This document shows positions 1-9,217 of a stretch of 60,000 bases of DNA, piece after piece. The translations under genes and the position numbers were made by a program. The DNA comes from Phenylobacterium deserti. GTDB lineage: Bacteria > Pseudomonadota > Alphaproteobacteria > Caulobacterales > Caulobacteraceae. The stretch covers positions 1 through 60,000 of the forward strand of contig CAMCXF010000013.1 in assembly GCA_945883235.1 (NCBI GenBank), read 5' to 3'. The notes beneath the pieces were generated by a model. It was not told the origin of the DNA and did no database searches. It saw nothing but the letters and a program-made list of their open reading frames with translations. Positions within the stretch are counted from its first letter, which is position 1. The number at the start of each line of letters is the position of its first letter.

Positions 1-469
1 GGCGCTTGGAGATGATGTTCAGCGCGCCACCGATGGCGTTCTTGCCATAGAGGGTGCCCTGTGGGCCGCGGAGCGCTTCGGTGCGCTCAATGAACAGGGT
101 CGACTGGGCAAAGGCGGTCACCGACGAGGTGTAGGCACCGTCGTTGTAGAGGGCCACGCCACCTTCAACCGAGCGGTTGTTGGAGAAGCGACCGATGCCG
201 CGCAGGGCGATCCGGTCATTATTGGTGGAATAGGACAGACCCGGCGTGAAGTTGGTCAGGTCCTGCACCGAGTTGATGCCCACCAGTTCGCGGCGCTCAT
301 CGGTGAAGGCCGAGACGGCGACCGGCACGTCCTGCAGCGATTGCTCGCGCTTTTCGGCCGTGACCACCAGCTCTTCGATTTCGTTGGTGGACTGGGCGAA
401 GGCGGATCCGCCCGTCGCGGCCGTCATTGCGAACACGCAAGACAGCAGCATACGTTTTCTGGAAATCAT
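1..469 (-). CDS. TonB-dependent receptor, N-terminal part (truncated by window edge)
   Basis: About 156 residues are visible; the rest lies left of the window. The protein starts with a signal peptide ending in an AFA-Q cleavage-like site near residue 25. It continues with an EELVVTAEKREQSLQDVPVAV stretch, the typical TonB box and start of the plug domain in outer-membrane receptors of Caulobacterales and sphingomonads. The plug motifs LRGIGR and ERTEALRGPQGTLYGKNAIG follow. Such receptors import siderophores, vitamins or oligosaccharides using TonB-ExbBD energy; the substrate cannot be told because the barrel is missing. The start ATG at 469 has a GGGGAAG ribosome site about 8 bases upstream. 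Confident family call. Confidence 0.93.
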   Translation of the reverse strand, partial: MISRKRMLLSCVFAMTAATGGSAFAQSTNEIEELVVTAEKREQSLQDVPVAVSAFTDERRELVGINSVQDLTNFTPGLSYSTNNDRIALRGIGRFSNNRSVEGGVALYNDGAYTSSVTAFAQSTLFIERTEALRGPQGTLYGKNAIGGALNIISKR

Positions 470-729
470 CTGGACGTCTTCCCCAAGCTATTGACTGACA
501 TGGCACCTTTGCGGTGCTTGTTTGCGAATGTCCGGCATGGCGGACGCTAGGTCAATCAACTCTGGCGAGATTGCGGCGCTATTTGGCCGGAGTGGCGAAA
601 TCCAGCCACGATTTCGCCACGAAGTCAGACGCGCGGCAGGCTTGACGGACAGCGGGGGAGCCAACCGGCGACGCGGTTGGTGACGCCGCGTTCCAGCGCC
701 GCCGGGGCGACCATCACGTTGCAACCGGC

Positions 730-1017
730 GTGGCCCCCAGCCGGGACGCGGCCCCGAAGCTCGGCGAACTGGCTGTCCGGGGCGATCTGGATTGCCAGAC
801 GGGCCCGACGGAAGACTCCAGCCGGGTGGTCATGAACCCGGGCGTCGACCGGCTACACATCGACCAGGCCCAGGCCGAGGCCATCCAGAAGTCGCTTCAG
901 ATCGGGCGAGGCGAACCTGCGGTTGTGCGAGCGGTGGTGTCGATCGGTCGCGACGGCAAGGCGCGGTTGAAGGGCCTGATCGTCGGTGACAAGCGTTTTG
1001 AGCTGGGTTGGTACTGA
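730..1017 (+). CDS. Hypothetical protein, about 95 residues
   Basis: I do not recognise a family. The C-terminal half reads like a real soluble protein (VDRLHIDQAQAEAIQKSL, then a DGKARLKGLIVGDKRFELGWY tail) with no low-complexity or shadow look. The start is uncertain: GTG at 730 is one choice, but the frame stays open back to 646 with no better start, so the 5' end may be truncated or frameshifted. It lies between the divergent TonB receptor and the convergent gene ending at 1021. The 260 bases from 470 to 729 hold only the receptor's leader and no other convincing gene. Confidence 0.45.
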   Translation: MAPSRDAAPKLGELAVRGDLDCQTGPTEDSSRVVMNPGVDRLHIDQAQAEAIQKSLQIGRGEPAVVRAVVSIGRDGKARLKGLIVGDKRFELGWY

Positions 1018-1020
1018 GGG

Positions 1021-2034
1021 CTACTCCGCCAGATCCACCGCCTCGACCGCCTTGCCTTCCTTCTCCGCCAGGCGGGCACCGCCGAGGATGCCGGGCAGGG
1101 CGTAGTTACCTTCGTGGCAGGCGTATTCGTACATCGGGCCCGTGGTGGCGTTCATGGCCATCTGGGCACGCCAGACCTGGGTGAAGACCTTGGGATCGTC
1201 GACGCTGAACTCATAGAGGATCTGGCTGGCGGAGGTGCGGGTGAAGCGTTCGCTAACCTTGGCGGTCGGCGTCAGATACAGGCTAGCTCCGAAATAGGGC
1301 CGCAAGCTCTCCTGCGGGTTGAAGTTGGTGGTTTCGACCACCAGGGTGTCGCCGTCCCACCAGCCGATGCTGTCGCCCATCCACTTCTGCAGGCTGGTGC
1401 GGGGTTTCGTCCGGTCGACGAGGGGGATCATACGGGCGTCGTGGTTCATCTCGACGACGATGACCACGTGATCGCGGCCCTGCTGGATCTGATAGTTGTT
1501 GTTGTAGAGCACATTCATCATCGGCGGGCCGGCGGTGGAGCCGAAGCCCAGGATGCAGCGCTCGCCCAGAGGGCGGCTCTCTGGACCGGCGAAGTTGGTG
1601 CGGGCGCTGGCCAGGGTGTCGGTGAACAGCTTCCGACCGGCGGGGCTGTAGGGCAGCTTGCCGTCCGCAGGGTCGATCAACCACGAGGTTCGGACCTCGC
1701 CGCCGATGCGGCCAAAACTGACGCCCGGGTCGATCCAGACGGTGTTGTAGCCGCCGGGATCGTCGGCCTTGGGGGGCGCAGGGTCGTTGGGATTGGTGGG
1801 CCGGTTGGTCGACGCCATCATCCGGGCGCGTGCCTGTTCGGCAGCTTTGGCCTGGTCTTCGGTGATGGTCAGGGTCTTGAAATTGGCCGGACGCTCCAGG
1901 CTGGTCAGCGAGGCGTTGGTCCAGACGCCCTCGAAGTCGGGCTGGCCGAAGCCATTGCGAGGGGCCTTCCAGGTCTGGGCATGGGTTGCAGTCGCAAGGG
2001 CGGCGATCAGCAGCGGCAGGATCAATCGGCGCAT
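1021..2034 (-). CDS. Secreted protein of unknown function (family A, paralogue 1)
   Basis: 337 residues with a signal peptide ending near ATHA-Q. It shares a distinctive architecture with two other genes here (13075-14142 and 14221-15264): a start like WKAPRNGFGQPDFEGVWTNA, a middle with LGERCILGFGSTAGPPM and YNNNYQI, the motif WMGDSIGWWDGDTLVVETTN, and an ending with YEYACHEGNYALPGIL. Such proteins occur widely as hypotheticals; the function is unknown. The start ATG at 2034 was chosen because the signal peptide begins there; the frame stays open upstream into the preceding gene. It begins 5 bases after the stop of the beta-lactamase-fold hydrolase, so the two are probably one operon. Confidence 0.85.
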   Translation of the reverse strand: MRRLILPLLIAALATATHAQTWKAPRNGFGQPDFEGVWTNASLTSLERPANFKTLTITEDQAKAAEQARARMMASTNRPTNPNDPAPPKADDPGGYNTVWIDPGVSFGRIGGEVRTSWLIDPADGKLPYSPAGRKLFTDTLASARTNFAGPESRPLGERCILGFGSTAGPPMMNVLYNNNYQIQQGRDHVVIVVEMNHDARMIPLVDRTKPRTSLQKWMGDSIGWWDGDTLVVETTNFNPQESLRPYFGASLYLTPTAKVSERFTRTSASQILYEFSVDDPKVFTQVWRAQMAMNATTGPMYEYACHEGNYALPGILGGARLAEKEGKAVEAVDLAE

Positions 2035-2039
2035 GGATC

Positions 2040-3290
2040 TCAGGCCCTCTTTTCGGTGAGCGCGGCATAGACCGCCCTGGGGCTGATGTCGCGAACGGCG
2101 GGCGTGCCGCCGCCGGGGACCGAGCCGCTCAAATTCTGGATCATGCCGACGAAGACGATGTCGTTGGTAGGGTCTATCCAGAACCAGGTGCCGAAAGCGC
2201 CGCCCCACCAGTAGCTGTCCTGACCCTGCGCCAGACCGCTGATCGCCGGGGTCTCGTGGACGGCGAAGTCCATACCAAAGCCGACACCCTTCTGGACGGG
2301 GCCGTAGAGATCGACGCCGACGCCAGGGCGCAGAACCGATTTGCGCATCAGCTTGACGGTCTCAGGCTTAAGGATCCGCGCGCCGTCCAGTTCGCCGCCG
2401 TTCAGCAGGGCCTGGCAGAAGCGGAAATAGTCCGACGCCGTGGACGACAGACCCCCGGAACCGGCGAGAAACCGCGGCTTGGTGGTCTGGATGCGCGGCT
2501 CGCCGGCGGTGACCAGCTTGCCCTCGGCATAGGTGTGGATGCGCACGACGCGGGCGGTCTTGGCCGGGTCGACCCAGAACTGGGTGTCTGGCATCTTCAG
2601 CGGCGTGAATATGTGTTTCTGCATATAGTCCGCTAGATCCATTCCGGACATTTTTTCAACAAGATAGCCCTGGATATTCACGGCCGGCCCGTAGGCCCAG
2701 TCCGTGCCCGGCTGGCTGGCCAGCGGCAGGGCAGCCAGCTTGTCGATCATGCCTTGCAGGTCGCTCGCCCCCAGACCCGCGTCAGTGTAGACGGCGCTGG
2801 TTCCGAAACCGGCGGTGTGGCTCATCAACTGGGCCATGGTCATCGGCGTGGCCTGTTCGACCAGCGTGCCGTCGGCAGCCTTGACCTTCAGCCCGGCGAA
2901 CTGCGGGATGTGTCTGGCGACGGGATCGTCCAGCTTCCATTTGCCCTGTTCCCGCAGTTGCATCATCGCCACGCCGCAGATCGGCTTGGTCATCGAGGCG
3001 ATGCGGAAGATACTGTCGGGGGCCATCGGCGCGGGGGCAGAGATGTCCTGCTTTCCATAGGCATCCAGGTTCACGACCTTGCCTTTGCGGGCCAGTAGCG
3101 TGACGACGCCGGCCAGCTTCTGCTGGTCGACCAGGGCATGCATTTCTGCGTTCAGGGCGGCGACTCCCGCGGCGGAGAACCCCGCCGAGGCGGCTGGCTG
3201 CACCGCGATCTTCGCCCAGGCGGGCAGGGCGGCCAGGGCGGCAGCGCCTGCGCCAGCGAACACCAGGTTGCGGCGATCGAAGGTGGTCAT
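2040..3290 (-). CDS. Serine hydrolase, beta-lactamase class C / esterase fold
   Basis: 416 residues. The N-terminus has a twin-arginine-like signal (DRRNLV followed by an Ala-rich stretch, cleavage near AWA). The nucleophile motif SxxK is S99-M-T-K102, a Tyr motif WAYGPAVN lies near residue 200, and a C-terminal WGGAFGTWFW stands in place of the KTG box. This pattern fits family VIII esterases and penicillin-binding-protein-like peptidases rather than true AmpC. It likely acts in the periplasm on an ester, amide or lactone; the substrate is unknown. It is first gene of a two-gene unit with the unknown secreted protein downstream and divergent from dctA. Confidence 0.88.
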   Translation of the reverse strand: MTTFDRRNLVFAGAGAAALAALPAWAKIAVQPAASAGFSAAGVAALNAEMHALVDQQKLAGVVTLLARKGKVVNLDAYGKQDISAPAPMAPDSIFRIASMTKPICGVAMMQLREQGKWKLDDPVARHIPQFAGLKVKAADGTLVEQATPMTMAQLMSHTAGFGTSAVYTDAGLGASDLQGMIDKLAALPLASQPGTDWAYGPAVNIQGYLVEKMSGMDLADYMQKHIFTPLKMPDTQFWVDPAKTARVVRIHTYAEGKLVTAGEPRIQTTKPRFLAGSGGLSSTASDYFRFCQALLNGGELDGARILKPETVKLMRKSVLRPGVGVDLYGPVQKGVGFGMDFAVHETPAISGLAQGQDSYWWGGAFGTWFWIDPTNDIVFVGMIQNLSGSVPGGGTPAVRDISPRAVYAALTEKRA

Positions 3291-3443
3291 GGTCAGCCCT
3301 CCCGGCTCACGGTCCGTTGACGGACTCTATCAGGGCCAGCATCCCTGATTATCCAATCCTGGACTATCCATTTTGCGCGGATGTTTCTGACTCAGACATG
3401 TCGTGATGTAGGCTAAGTCGAAGATCTCGAGGGAGTGAATCGC

Positions 3444-4772
3444 GTGGCGGGAACGATGACGATGGCGGAGCCGCCAACGAAGCGGCCGCTGTGGAAGCAG
3501 CTCTATCTGCAGGTGATCGTCGCCATCACCTTGGGCGCGCTGATCGGATACGTCTGGCCCGAGACCGGCGAGGCGCTGAAGCCGCTGGGCGACGCCTTCA
3601 TCAAGCTGGTGAAGATGATCATCGCCCCGGTTATCTTCCTGACGGTCGTTACCGGCATCGCCGGGATGCGGAACCTGGGCAAGGTGGGCAGCGTGACGCT
3701 GAAAGCCTTTGCCTATTTCATCGTGGTCTCCAGCTTCGCCCTGGTCGTCGGCCTGACCGTCGCCAATGTGGTGCAGCCGGGCGCGGGGATGAACATCGAC
3801 CCGGCCACGCTCGATGCGGCAGCGGTCAAGGGCTATGCGGCCAAGTCTCACGACATGACGGTCGTGGGCTTTCTGATGGATGTGATCCCGACCTCGGTGG
3901 TGGGCGCGTTTGTGGACGGAAACATCCTGCAGGTGCTGTTTTTCGCGATCCCGTTCGGCATTGCGCTGACCATGATCGGCGAGCGGGCAGCCCCGGTGCT
4001 GAACGTGCTCAACGCCACGGCCGAGGCGTTTTTCAAGCTGGTGGCGATCTTCATGCGCGCCGCACCGATCGGGGCGTTTGGCGCGTTCGCGTTCACCGTG
4101 GGCAAGTACGGCATTGGCTCGATTGTCAGCCTGGCAGCGCTGGTGGGGACGTTCTACGCCACGTCGATCCTGTTCGTGCTGGTGGTGCTGGGGGCCATCG
4201 CGGCGCTGAACGGGTTCTCGATCCTGAAGCTGATCCGTTTCCTGAAGGAAGAGCTGCTGCTGGTGCTGGGGACCAGCTCGTCGGAATCGGCGTTGCCGTC
4301 GCTGATGGAGAAACTGGAGCGCGCCGGGGCCGAGAAGTCGGTGGTCGGGCTGGTGGTGCCCACGGGCTACAGCTTCAATCTGGATGGCACCAATATCTAC
4401 ATGACGCTGGCGGCGATGTTCATTGCCCAGGCGCTGGGAATCCAGCTTTCGCTGGAGGAACAGCTGTTGTTGCTGGGCGTGGCGATGCTGAGTTCCAAGG
4501 GCGCGGCGGGCGTGACGGGGGCTGGGTTCATCACCCTGGCGGCAACGCTACAGGTGGTGCCCAGCGTGCCGTTGGCCGGCATGGCGCTGATCCTCGGCGT
4601 CGACCGGTTTATGAGCGAATGCCGGGCGGTGACCAACTTCATGGGCAACGCGGTGGCGACCCTGGTGGTGGCGCGCTGGGAAGGTCAGCTGGATCGCGGC
4701 AAGCTGGCGGCGGCGTTGAACGGCGAGCCCGGACCGCTGGCGGCTGTGGCTGTTGAGACCAAAGCGGACTGA
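3444..4772 (+). CDS. dctA: Dicarboxylate/amino acid:cation symporter (DAACS family)
   Basis: About 442 residues and strongly hydrophobic. It carries the GltPh/DctA signatures: the first membrane segment [21 protein letters not shown], the serine-rich loop [18 protein letters not shown], and the NLDGTNIYM motif of TM7. It should import C4-dicarboxylates (or glutamate/aspartate) with protons or sodium across the inner membrane. Start: GTG at 3444 sits 8 bases after GAGGGAG (3429-3435). A longer GTG start at 3435 overlaps that ribosome site, and ATGs at 3456 and 3462 are too far from it. It is divergent from the beta-lactamase-like gene. Confidence 0.92.
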   Translation: MAGTMTMAEPPTKRPLWKQLYLQVIVAITLGALIGYVWPETGEALKPLGDAFIKLVKMIIAPVIFLTVVTGIAGMRNLGKVGSVTLKAFAYFIVVSSFALVVGLTVANVVQPGAGMNIDPATLDAAAVKGYAAKSHDMTVVGFLMDVIPTSVVGAFVDGNILQVLFFAIPFGIALTMIGERAAPVLNVLNATAEAFFKLVAIFMRAAPIGAFGAFAFTVGKYGIGSIVSLAALVGTFYATSILFVLVVLGAIAALNGFSILKLIRFLKEELLLVLGTSSSESALPSLMEKLERAGAEKSVVGLVVPTGYSFNLDGTNIYMTLAAMFIAQALGIQLSLEEQLLLLGVAMLSSKGAAGVTGAGFITLAATLQVVPSVPLAGMALILGVDRFMSECRAVTNFMGNAVATLVVARWEGQLDRGKLAAALNGEPGPLAAVAVETKAD

Positions 4773-4774
4773 AC

Positions 4775-5200
4775 TCAGCCCACCCGGCTGAGGGCTACCG
4801 GCGAAGCCACCAGGCAGCGTTTGATTGTCTCCATCAGACCGGCGACCAGGATCGGCTTGGAGACGAAATCGTTGAAACCCAGGGCCAGATACTCGGCCGG
4901 GCGGCGTGAATAGACGTCCGCGGTCAGGGCGATGATCGGAATATCGCTCTGGGGACCGCCGGAGGCGCGCAGGAACCGCACAACATCAATCCCGGTCATG
5001 ACCGGCATGTGGATGTCGATCAGCAGGATATCGAAGGCCTCGGTGGCCAGGCGTTCCAGGGCTTCCTCGCCCGAATTTGCCATGACGCCCATATGGCCGA
5101 ACGCGCCCAGGATCTCCTGCACCACGCGCAGGTTCATGGGGTCGTCATCGACGTGCAGGACCGTGAGCGGCCTGCCGTCAGCATCCGGACGTTCTGTCAC
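4775..5200 (-). CDS. Stand-alone CheY-like response regulator receiver
   Basis: 141 residues forming a single receiver domain with no output domain. The acidic pocket is D18-D19-D20, the phospho-acceptor is D62 in LLIDIHMP, the switch threonine is T93 in ALTAD, and the conserved lysine is K115 in FVSKP. The LLIDIHMPVMTG type is common in receivers linked to hybrid histidine kinases. No kinase is nearby, so the partner is unknown. The gene converges on dctA with only 2 bases between the stops. Confidence 0.93.
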   Translation of the reverse strand: MTERPDADGRPLTVLHVDDDPMNLRVVQEILGAFGHMGVMANSGEEALERLATEAFDILLIDIHMPVMTGIDVVRFLRASGGPQSDIPIIALTADVYSRRPAEYLALGFNDFVSKPILVAGLMETIKRCLVASPVALSRVG

Positions 5201-5332
5201 GGTCTGGCTCCGGTCCGGTGCGCGGGGAATGCGCCCGATTGGCTCAGGTCATAGCCGATGGCAATTTAAGGCTTGGCTGACGGACATGCTGAATCCTGAT
5301 TAACTGGCAGGCTCAGGTTTCAGGTTGGGCTC

Positions 5333-5716
5333 ATGATCAAACTCACCTTCTGTCTCGTTCGGCTGCCACATCTGAGCCGCGAGGCGTTTCAGGCCTACTG
5401 GTTTGATACCCACGCGCCGCTGGTCGCCAGCGTCGCCGAGACGCTGAAGATCCGGCGATACGTGCAACTCCATAGCCTGCCCGAAGCGGCAAACGCCGGG
5501 ATCGGTGCCAGTCGGCAGGCACCGCCAGAGTTCGATGGCGTGGCCCAGCTCTGGTTCGACAGTCTGGAGGCTCTGGCCGAAAACGGCCGCCGCCCGGAAG
5601 CCCAGGCGGCGGGTGCATTGCTGCTCGAGGACGAGCGGCGGTTTATCGACCTGCCGAAGTCACCGTTATGGTGGGGGCAGGAACGGGTAGTGGTTGGCGA
5701 GGCTCAGCAGGCGTAG
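5333..5716 (+). CDS. EthD domain protein
   Basis: 127 residues. The opening MIKLTFCLVRLPHLSREAF and the motif YWFDTHAPLV are those of EthD-type dimeric alpha/beta barrel proteins (EthD, EthD-like reductases and decarboxylases). A second conserved stretch is FDGVAQLWFDSLEAL. Family members often sit in degradation or polyketide pathways, but no partner is next to it, so the role is unknown. Its 3' end overlaps the convergent gene at 5704 by 13 bases. Confidence 0.87.
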   Translation: MIKLTFCLVRLPHLSREAFQAYWFDTHAPLVASVAETLKIRRYVQLHSLPEAANAGIGASRQAPPEFDGVAQLWFDSLEALAENGRRPEAQAAGALLLEDERRFIDLPKSPLWWGQERVVVGEAQQA

Positions 5717-6141
5717 CGGCGCTCCACGATCACGCGCTGGCCGGAGTAGCGGTCGTACACACGCTCGCGGGTGGTGCAGACGGCAGGTGCGCGTCGGTAG
5801 TTGTCGTCGTAGCCATAGCTTTGATCATAGTAGCCACCGCCATAGCTGTCGTCGCGCGGGTCGTACGCGTAGCCGCTGCTGTTGGGGTAGCTGCGGCTGG
5901 AATAGCCGGAGCTGTAGTTGCTGCCATAGCCACTACGGCCATTGCTCTTGCTGGAGAGTGCAGCGCCCAGGGCGAGGCCTGCGATCCCGGCGGCGACCGC
6001 CACGGCGGCCTTGTCCGAGCCGCCACGATGGCTGCGATAGCTGTTGTGGCGATAGCGGTCCGCCGACGCGGGCGTTGCGGCGGCGAGTACACCCCCGACC
6101 ATGGTCATGGCGGCGAGGGCGATGGTCAGGGACTTGCGCAT
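5704..6141 (-). CDS. Secreted Tyr/Gly/Ser-rich protein with one hydrophobic segment
   Basis: 145 residues. A signal peptide (MRKSLTIALAAMTMVGGVLAA, cleavage near ASA-D) is followed by a His/Arg/Ser-rich stretch. A second hydrophobic alanine/glycine segment (AAVAVAAGIAGLALGAAL) resembles a glycine-zipper-like anchor. Then comes a low-complexity Tyr/Ser/Gly/Asp tail ending in a basic VCTTRERVYDRYSGQRVIVERRYAC region. Such small periplasmic or envelope proteins are common in Caulobacterales; the function is unknown. The ATG at 6141 is preceded by AGGAGG at good spacing, which decides the start against longer readings. Confidence 0.8.
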   Translation of the reverse strand: MRKSLTIALAAMTMVGGVLAAATPASADRYRHNSYRSHRGGSDKAAVAVAAGIAGLALGAALSSKSNGRSGYGSNYSSGYSSRSYPNSSGYAYDPRDDSYGGGYYDQSYGYDDNYRRAPAVCTTRERVYDRYSGQRVIVERRYAC

Positions 6142-6206
6142 GGGAACCTCCTGGGTCTGAGAGGCAGTTAACGGTTGCGCGCCTGAACCGTGGCTGAACG
6201 TCACCT

Positions 6207-7874
6207 TCACCTCCTGGCCGCCGACGTCTTCGCCCGGATCGGTTTGAACTCGGAGCTCGCGTTCCAGTCTGGCCAGCGGGTGGAATTGGCCAGGGCCAGG
6301 CCTGCCTCGTAAGCCAGGCTCACGTCGTCAGCCGCGCCCTGGTAGTTCTGGGTGGGCTCCCAGCGGTCGCAGGTCTGGTGGTAGCAGCGGGCGGTATAGG
6401 CCTCGACCCACGCGTCACCCGCCGTGCGGCCACCGATGACGAGGTCTGCACCGCCGCCCATACCCATGAACAGCATCACCGGCACCCCGCGTTTGGCCAG
6501 CGAGAAGTGGTCGGCTCTATAGAACAGGGCGCGTTCGGGTTTTGCGTCGGGCGTGATGGTGCGGCCATGACGCGCCGCGACGGCGGCGAGGCCGGTTTCC
6601 AGTTCATTTTGCCCCGCGCCGACGAGGATCACGTCGCGAGCGGGGCCTGCGGTCTGCAGGACATCGAAGGTGTAGTTGGCGACCATCTTCGCGAGCGCAG
6701 GCTCGGCACGCTGGGCGTAAAATTCGCTGCCCAGCAGTCCGCGTTCCTCTGCGGTCCAGGCGGCGAACAGGATGGTGCGATCAGGCCGGGGGCCGGCCTT
6801 AAAAGCCCGCGCAGTCTCGATGACGCCCGCCACACCCACAGCATCGTCCACTGCGCCGGGGCGGATGGTGGCCCCGGACGCGTCGGCAGGGCCAATGCCA
6901 TAAGCGTCCCAGTGGGCGGCGTAGAGGATCGTCTCGTCGGGACGTTTCGCGCCGGGCAGGGCGGCAAGCACGTTGCGGCTCTCAAGGCGAATGAAGGTGT
7001 TTTGGTAATCCGCTGAGAAGGTTGCGGTTTTCAGTTCGACTGGTTGGAAGTCGGCGCGGCGGGCGCGGACTTTTTCGGCCTCGAAATCGAGACCGGCGTT
7101 GCGGAACAGCTCAGCTGTCAGGTCCCGCTGGATCCAGCCTTGCAGCAGCAGCTTGTCCTTTGCCGGCGACTTGCGAACCACATCGTAGGTCTCGTTGTTG
7201 CCGGCGATCACGGTGCTCCAGCCGTAGGCCGCGCCGGCGGTCTCGTGGATGATCAGCGCGCCGACCGCGCCGCGTCGCACCGCTTCCTCATACTTGTAGA
7301 CCCAGCGGCCATAGAAGGTGGCGGCGCGGCCACCGAATTTGCCGGCGACGGGCTCATCGGGGGCGGCCTCGAAATCGGGGTCGTTGATCAGCACCAGCAG
7401 CATCTTGCCTCGGACATCCACGCCCTTGAAGTCGTCCCAGCCCCGCTCAGGCGCGGTGACGCCATAGCCCACAAAGACCAGCGGTGCCGCGCGGATCGCG
7501 ACGCGGTCGACGGGGCGCTGGGTCTCGATCCGCAGATCGGTCTGCTCGTGCAGGGCTTTCGACGTGCCGCCGGCTGCCAGGGTGTAGGTCCCGCCTGGCT
7601 GGGTCTGAAAGCGCCACAGAGGCACCGTCTGGGTCCAGCCGCCGCTGTCGCCGGCGGGGGTCAGGCCGAGGGCCTTGAACTGCGACACGATGAAATCGAC
7701 GGTCTTCTGCTCGCCGGGTCCCCCCGGAGCACGCCCCGCGTAGGCGTCGGACGCCAGTTCGCGGGTGATGTCCGACAGCCGCTGGGCCGAGATCGGGCTG
7801 GCGTGCTGGGCGTGAGCCGGTGTCGCGGCGATGGTCAGGGCAAGGGCGGCGAGCGCATTTCGGAAAAGGGTCAT
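6207..7874 (-). CDS. M28 family zinc aminopeptidase with PA domain
   Basis: 555 residues with a signal peptide ending near AHA-Q23. A PA-type insert (residues about 130-290) contains GVDVRGKMLLVLINDPDF. The peptidase domain has a possible set of zinc ligands and general base: H321 in AAHWDAYG, D343 in VDDAVG, E376/E377 in TAEERGLLG, D404 and H456 in RADHFS. It likely removes N-terminal residues from peptides in the periplasm or outside the cell. The ATG at 7874 follows AGGAGAACC, so earlier in-frame starts are rejected. Single gene, divergent from the small membrane protein at 8008. Confidence 0.92.
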   Translation of the reverse strand: MTLFRNALAALALTIAATPAHAQHASPISAQRLSDITRELASDAYAGRAPGGPGEQKTVDFIVSQFKALGLTPAGDSGGWTQTVPLWRFQTQPGGTYTLAAGGTSKALHEQTDLRIETQRPVDRVAIRAAPLVFVGYGVTAPERGWDDFKGVDVRGKMLLVLINDPDFEAAPDEPVAGKFGGRAATFYGRWVYKYEEAVRRGAVGALIIHETAGAAYGWSTVIAGNNETYDVVRKSPAKDKLLLQGWIQRDLTAELFRNAGLDFEAEKVRARRADFQPVELKTATFSADYQNTFIRLESRNVLAALPGAKRPDETILYAAHWDAYGIGPADASGATIRPGAVDDAVGVAGVIETARAFKAGPRPDRTILFAAWTAEERGLLGSEFYAQRAEPALAKMVANYTFDVLQTAGPARDVILVGAGQNELETGLAAVAARHGRTITPDAKPERALFYRADHFSLAKRGVPVMLFMGMGGGADLVIGGRTAGDAWVEAYTARCYHQTCDRWEPTQNYQGAADDVSLAYEAGLALANSTRWPDWNASSEFKPIRAKTSAARR

Positions 7875-8007
7875 GGTTCTCCTATATCTGCGTCGACGGG
7901 GCTTTAATATCTTGCGCCCTAGTCTGAGGTTCGCCATCGATCCGCCATCTGGCGCGTTGAGGAAGGGCGACAGATCATGCGGACACACCGTTCGCGCCAG
8001 GACTGTG

Positions 8008-8247
8008 ATGGATACGACCGACAAGGCCAACACGATGAGCGGAAAACCCGGGTACTACGACGTCTACGAAGGCTATCAGGAGGATCCGGCGGGTCCGGCT
8101 CGGTTGATCACCCTCGCCCGATCGGCTCAGCGTCATGCGCGCGCCGCAATGGCCGCCGAGGCCCTGGCCATGGGCGCCATCGGGCTGGCCATCGGGGTGA
8201 CCGTCGGCGCTGCTGTCGCCTGGAAGATGTCTCCGCGTCGGCGTTAG
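8008..8247 (+). CDS. Small membrane protein of unknown function
   Basis: 79 residues from ATG 8008, or 70 from an in-frame ATG at 8035. The N-terminal half is polar (GYYDVYEGYQEDPAGPARLI). The C-terminal half is one transmembrane helix (MGAIGLAIGVTVGAAVAW) ending with a basic KMSPRRR tail, suggesting the tail faces the cytoplasm. I do not recognise a family. It is divergent from the M28 peptidase gene and followed by a 156-base gap before the PepSY gene; that gap shows no clear element. Confidence 0.55.
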   Translation: MDTTDKANTMSGKPGYYDVYEGYQEDPAGPARLITLARSAQRHARAAMAAEALAMGAIGLAIGVTVGAAVAWKMSPRRR

Positions 8248-8403
8248 GCCGCGATCTGGATCTGGCAGCAGCAAAGATCGAGGCCAGCCTCTAACGACAG
8301 ATCGTCGCCCCGGATGACGTCGTCCCGCGGGCGTGCAAAATCCGTCATCCTTTGGATCGCGGTATCCGTGGCGCGCCCGGAGCAGCCGAGGCATGAGTTC
8401 GAT

Positions 8404-9117
8404 ATGAATCGACTGTCGACGCAAATCCATAAGTGGCTGGCCCTTATTGTGGGCCTGCAGGTGCTGGGCTGGGTGCTGGGCGGGCTGGTGATGACCGCCA
8501 TCCCCATCGAGCGCGTGCGCAGCGAGCACCACATCGCCAAATTCCAGCCGGACGCCCTGCCGACAGCAGGACTGGTCGGCTATGCCGACGCGGCCAGGGC
8601 CATGGCGCTCAATCCGGTTGAGGCGACGCTGAAGTCGACCTTGCGGGGACCGCTGTGGGTTTTGAAGGATAGCGATGGCACCACGCATGTGGTCGATGCG
8701 CGGAGTGGCCGGCATGTCACGCCGTTGCCGGCGGCGGAGGCGCGTCTGCTGGCCGGCGCGCAGTATCAGGGCAAGGGTCAACCGGCGGTTCCACGCTGGT
8801 TTACGGTCGCGCCGCAGGAAGCGGGCAGGCCCGGGCCACTATGGCGGGTGGATTTCGATGACGCCGAGCGGACCAGCTTTTACCTGTCTCCGGAGACAGG
8901 CGAGGTGGTCAGCCGCAGATCCAATGTCTGGCGCGTCTATGACATGTTCTGGCGCATCCACATCCTGGACTTCAAGGATGGCAACAATTTCAATCACCCC
9001 CTGATCATCGCCGCCGCAGGTTTGACCCTGCCGGTAGTCTTCAGCGGTCTGGTCCTTCTGTGGATCCGGCTGGGGCGCGACCTGAAGGTGGCCCTCGCCC
9101 GGCGGCATCGCAGCTAG
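8404..9117 (+). CDS. PepSY-type membrane protein
   Basis: 237 residues from ATG 8404. A first membrane helix (HKWLALIVGLQVLGWVLGGLVM) is followed by a periplasmic region with a PepSY-like fold (TSFYLSPETGEVVSRRSN, then WRIHILDF) and a C-terminal helix (PLIIAAAGLTLPVVFSGLVLLWI). The IHKW start and the VYDMFWRIHILDF motif are typical of PepSY-associated TM proteins, often near siderophore or ferric reductase functions. Here it precedes a copper ATPase by 100 bases, so a metal or redox role is possible. A longer start at 8314 is less likely because the helix begins just after 8404. Confidence 0.8.
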   Translation: MNRLSTQIHKWLALIVGLQVLGWVLGGLVMTAIPIERVRSEHHIAKFQPDALPTAGLVGYADAARAMALNPVEATLKSTLRGPLWVLKDSDGTTHVVDARSGRHVTPLPAAEARLLAGAQYQGKGQPAVPRWFTVAPQEAGRPGPLWRVDFDDAERTSFYLSPETGEVVSRRSNVWRVYDMFWRIHILDFKDGNNFNHPLIIAAAGLTLPVVFSGLVLLWIRLGRDLKVALARRHRS

Positions 9118-9217
9118 GGTTTGGGGGCCATGATCGGGATCAAATCCCGGGCCACACGCTGATGCTACCCTATCGAGGACGCGACGGACGCAATCGTCGG
9201 ACGGCGGAGTCTTCGCG

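Noticed and set aside
3330..3851. 173-residue minus-strand frame overlapping dctA
   Set aside because: It is the antisense shadow of dctA, with His/Arg/Gly-rich composition.
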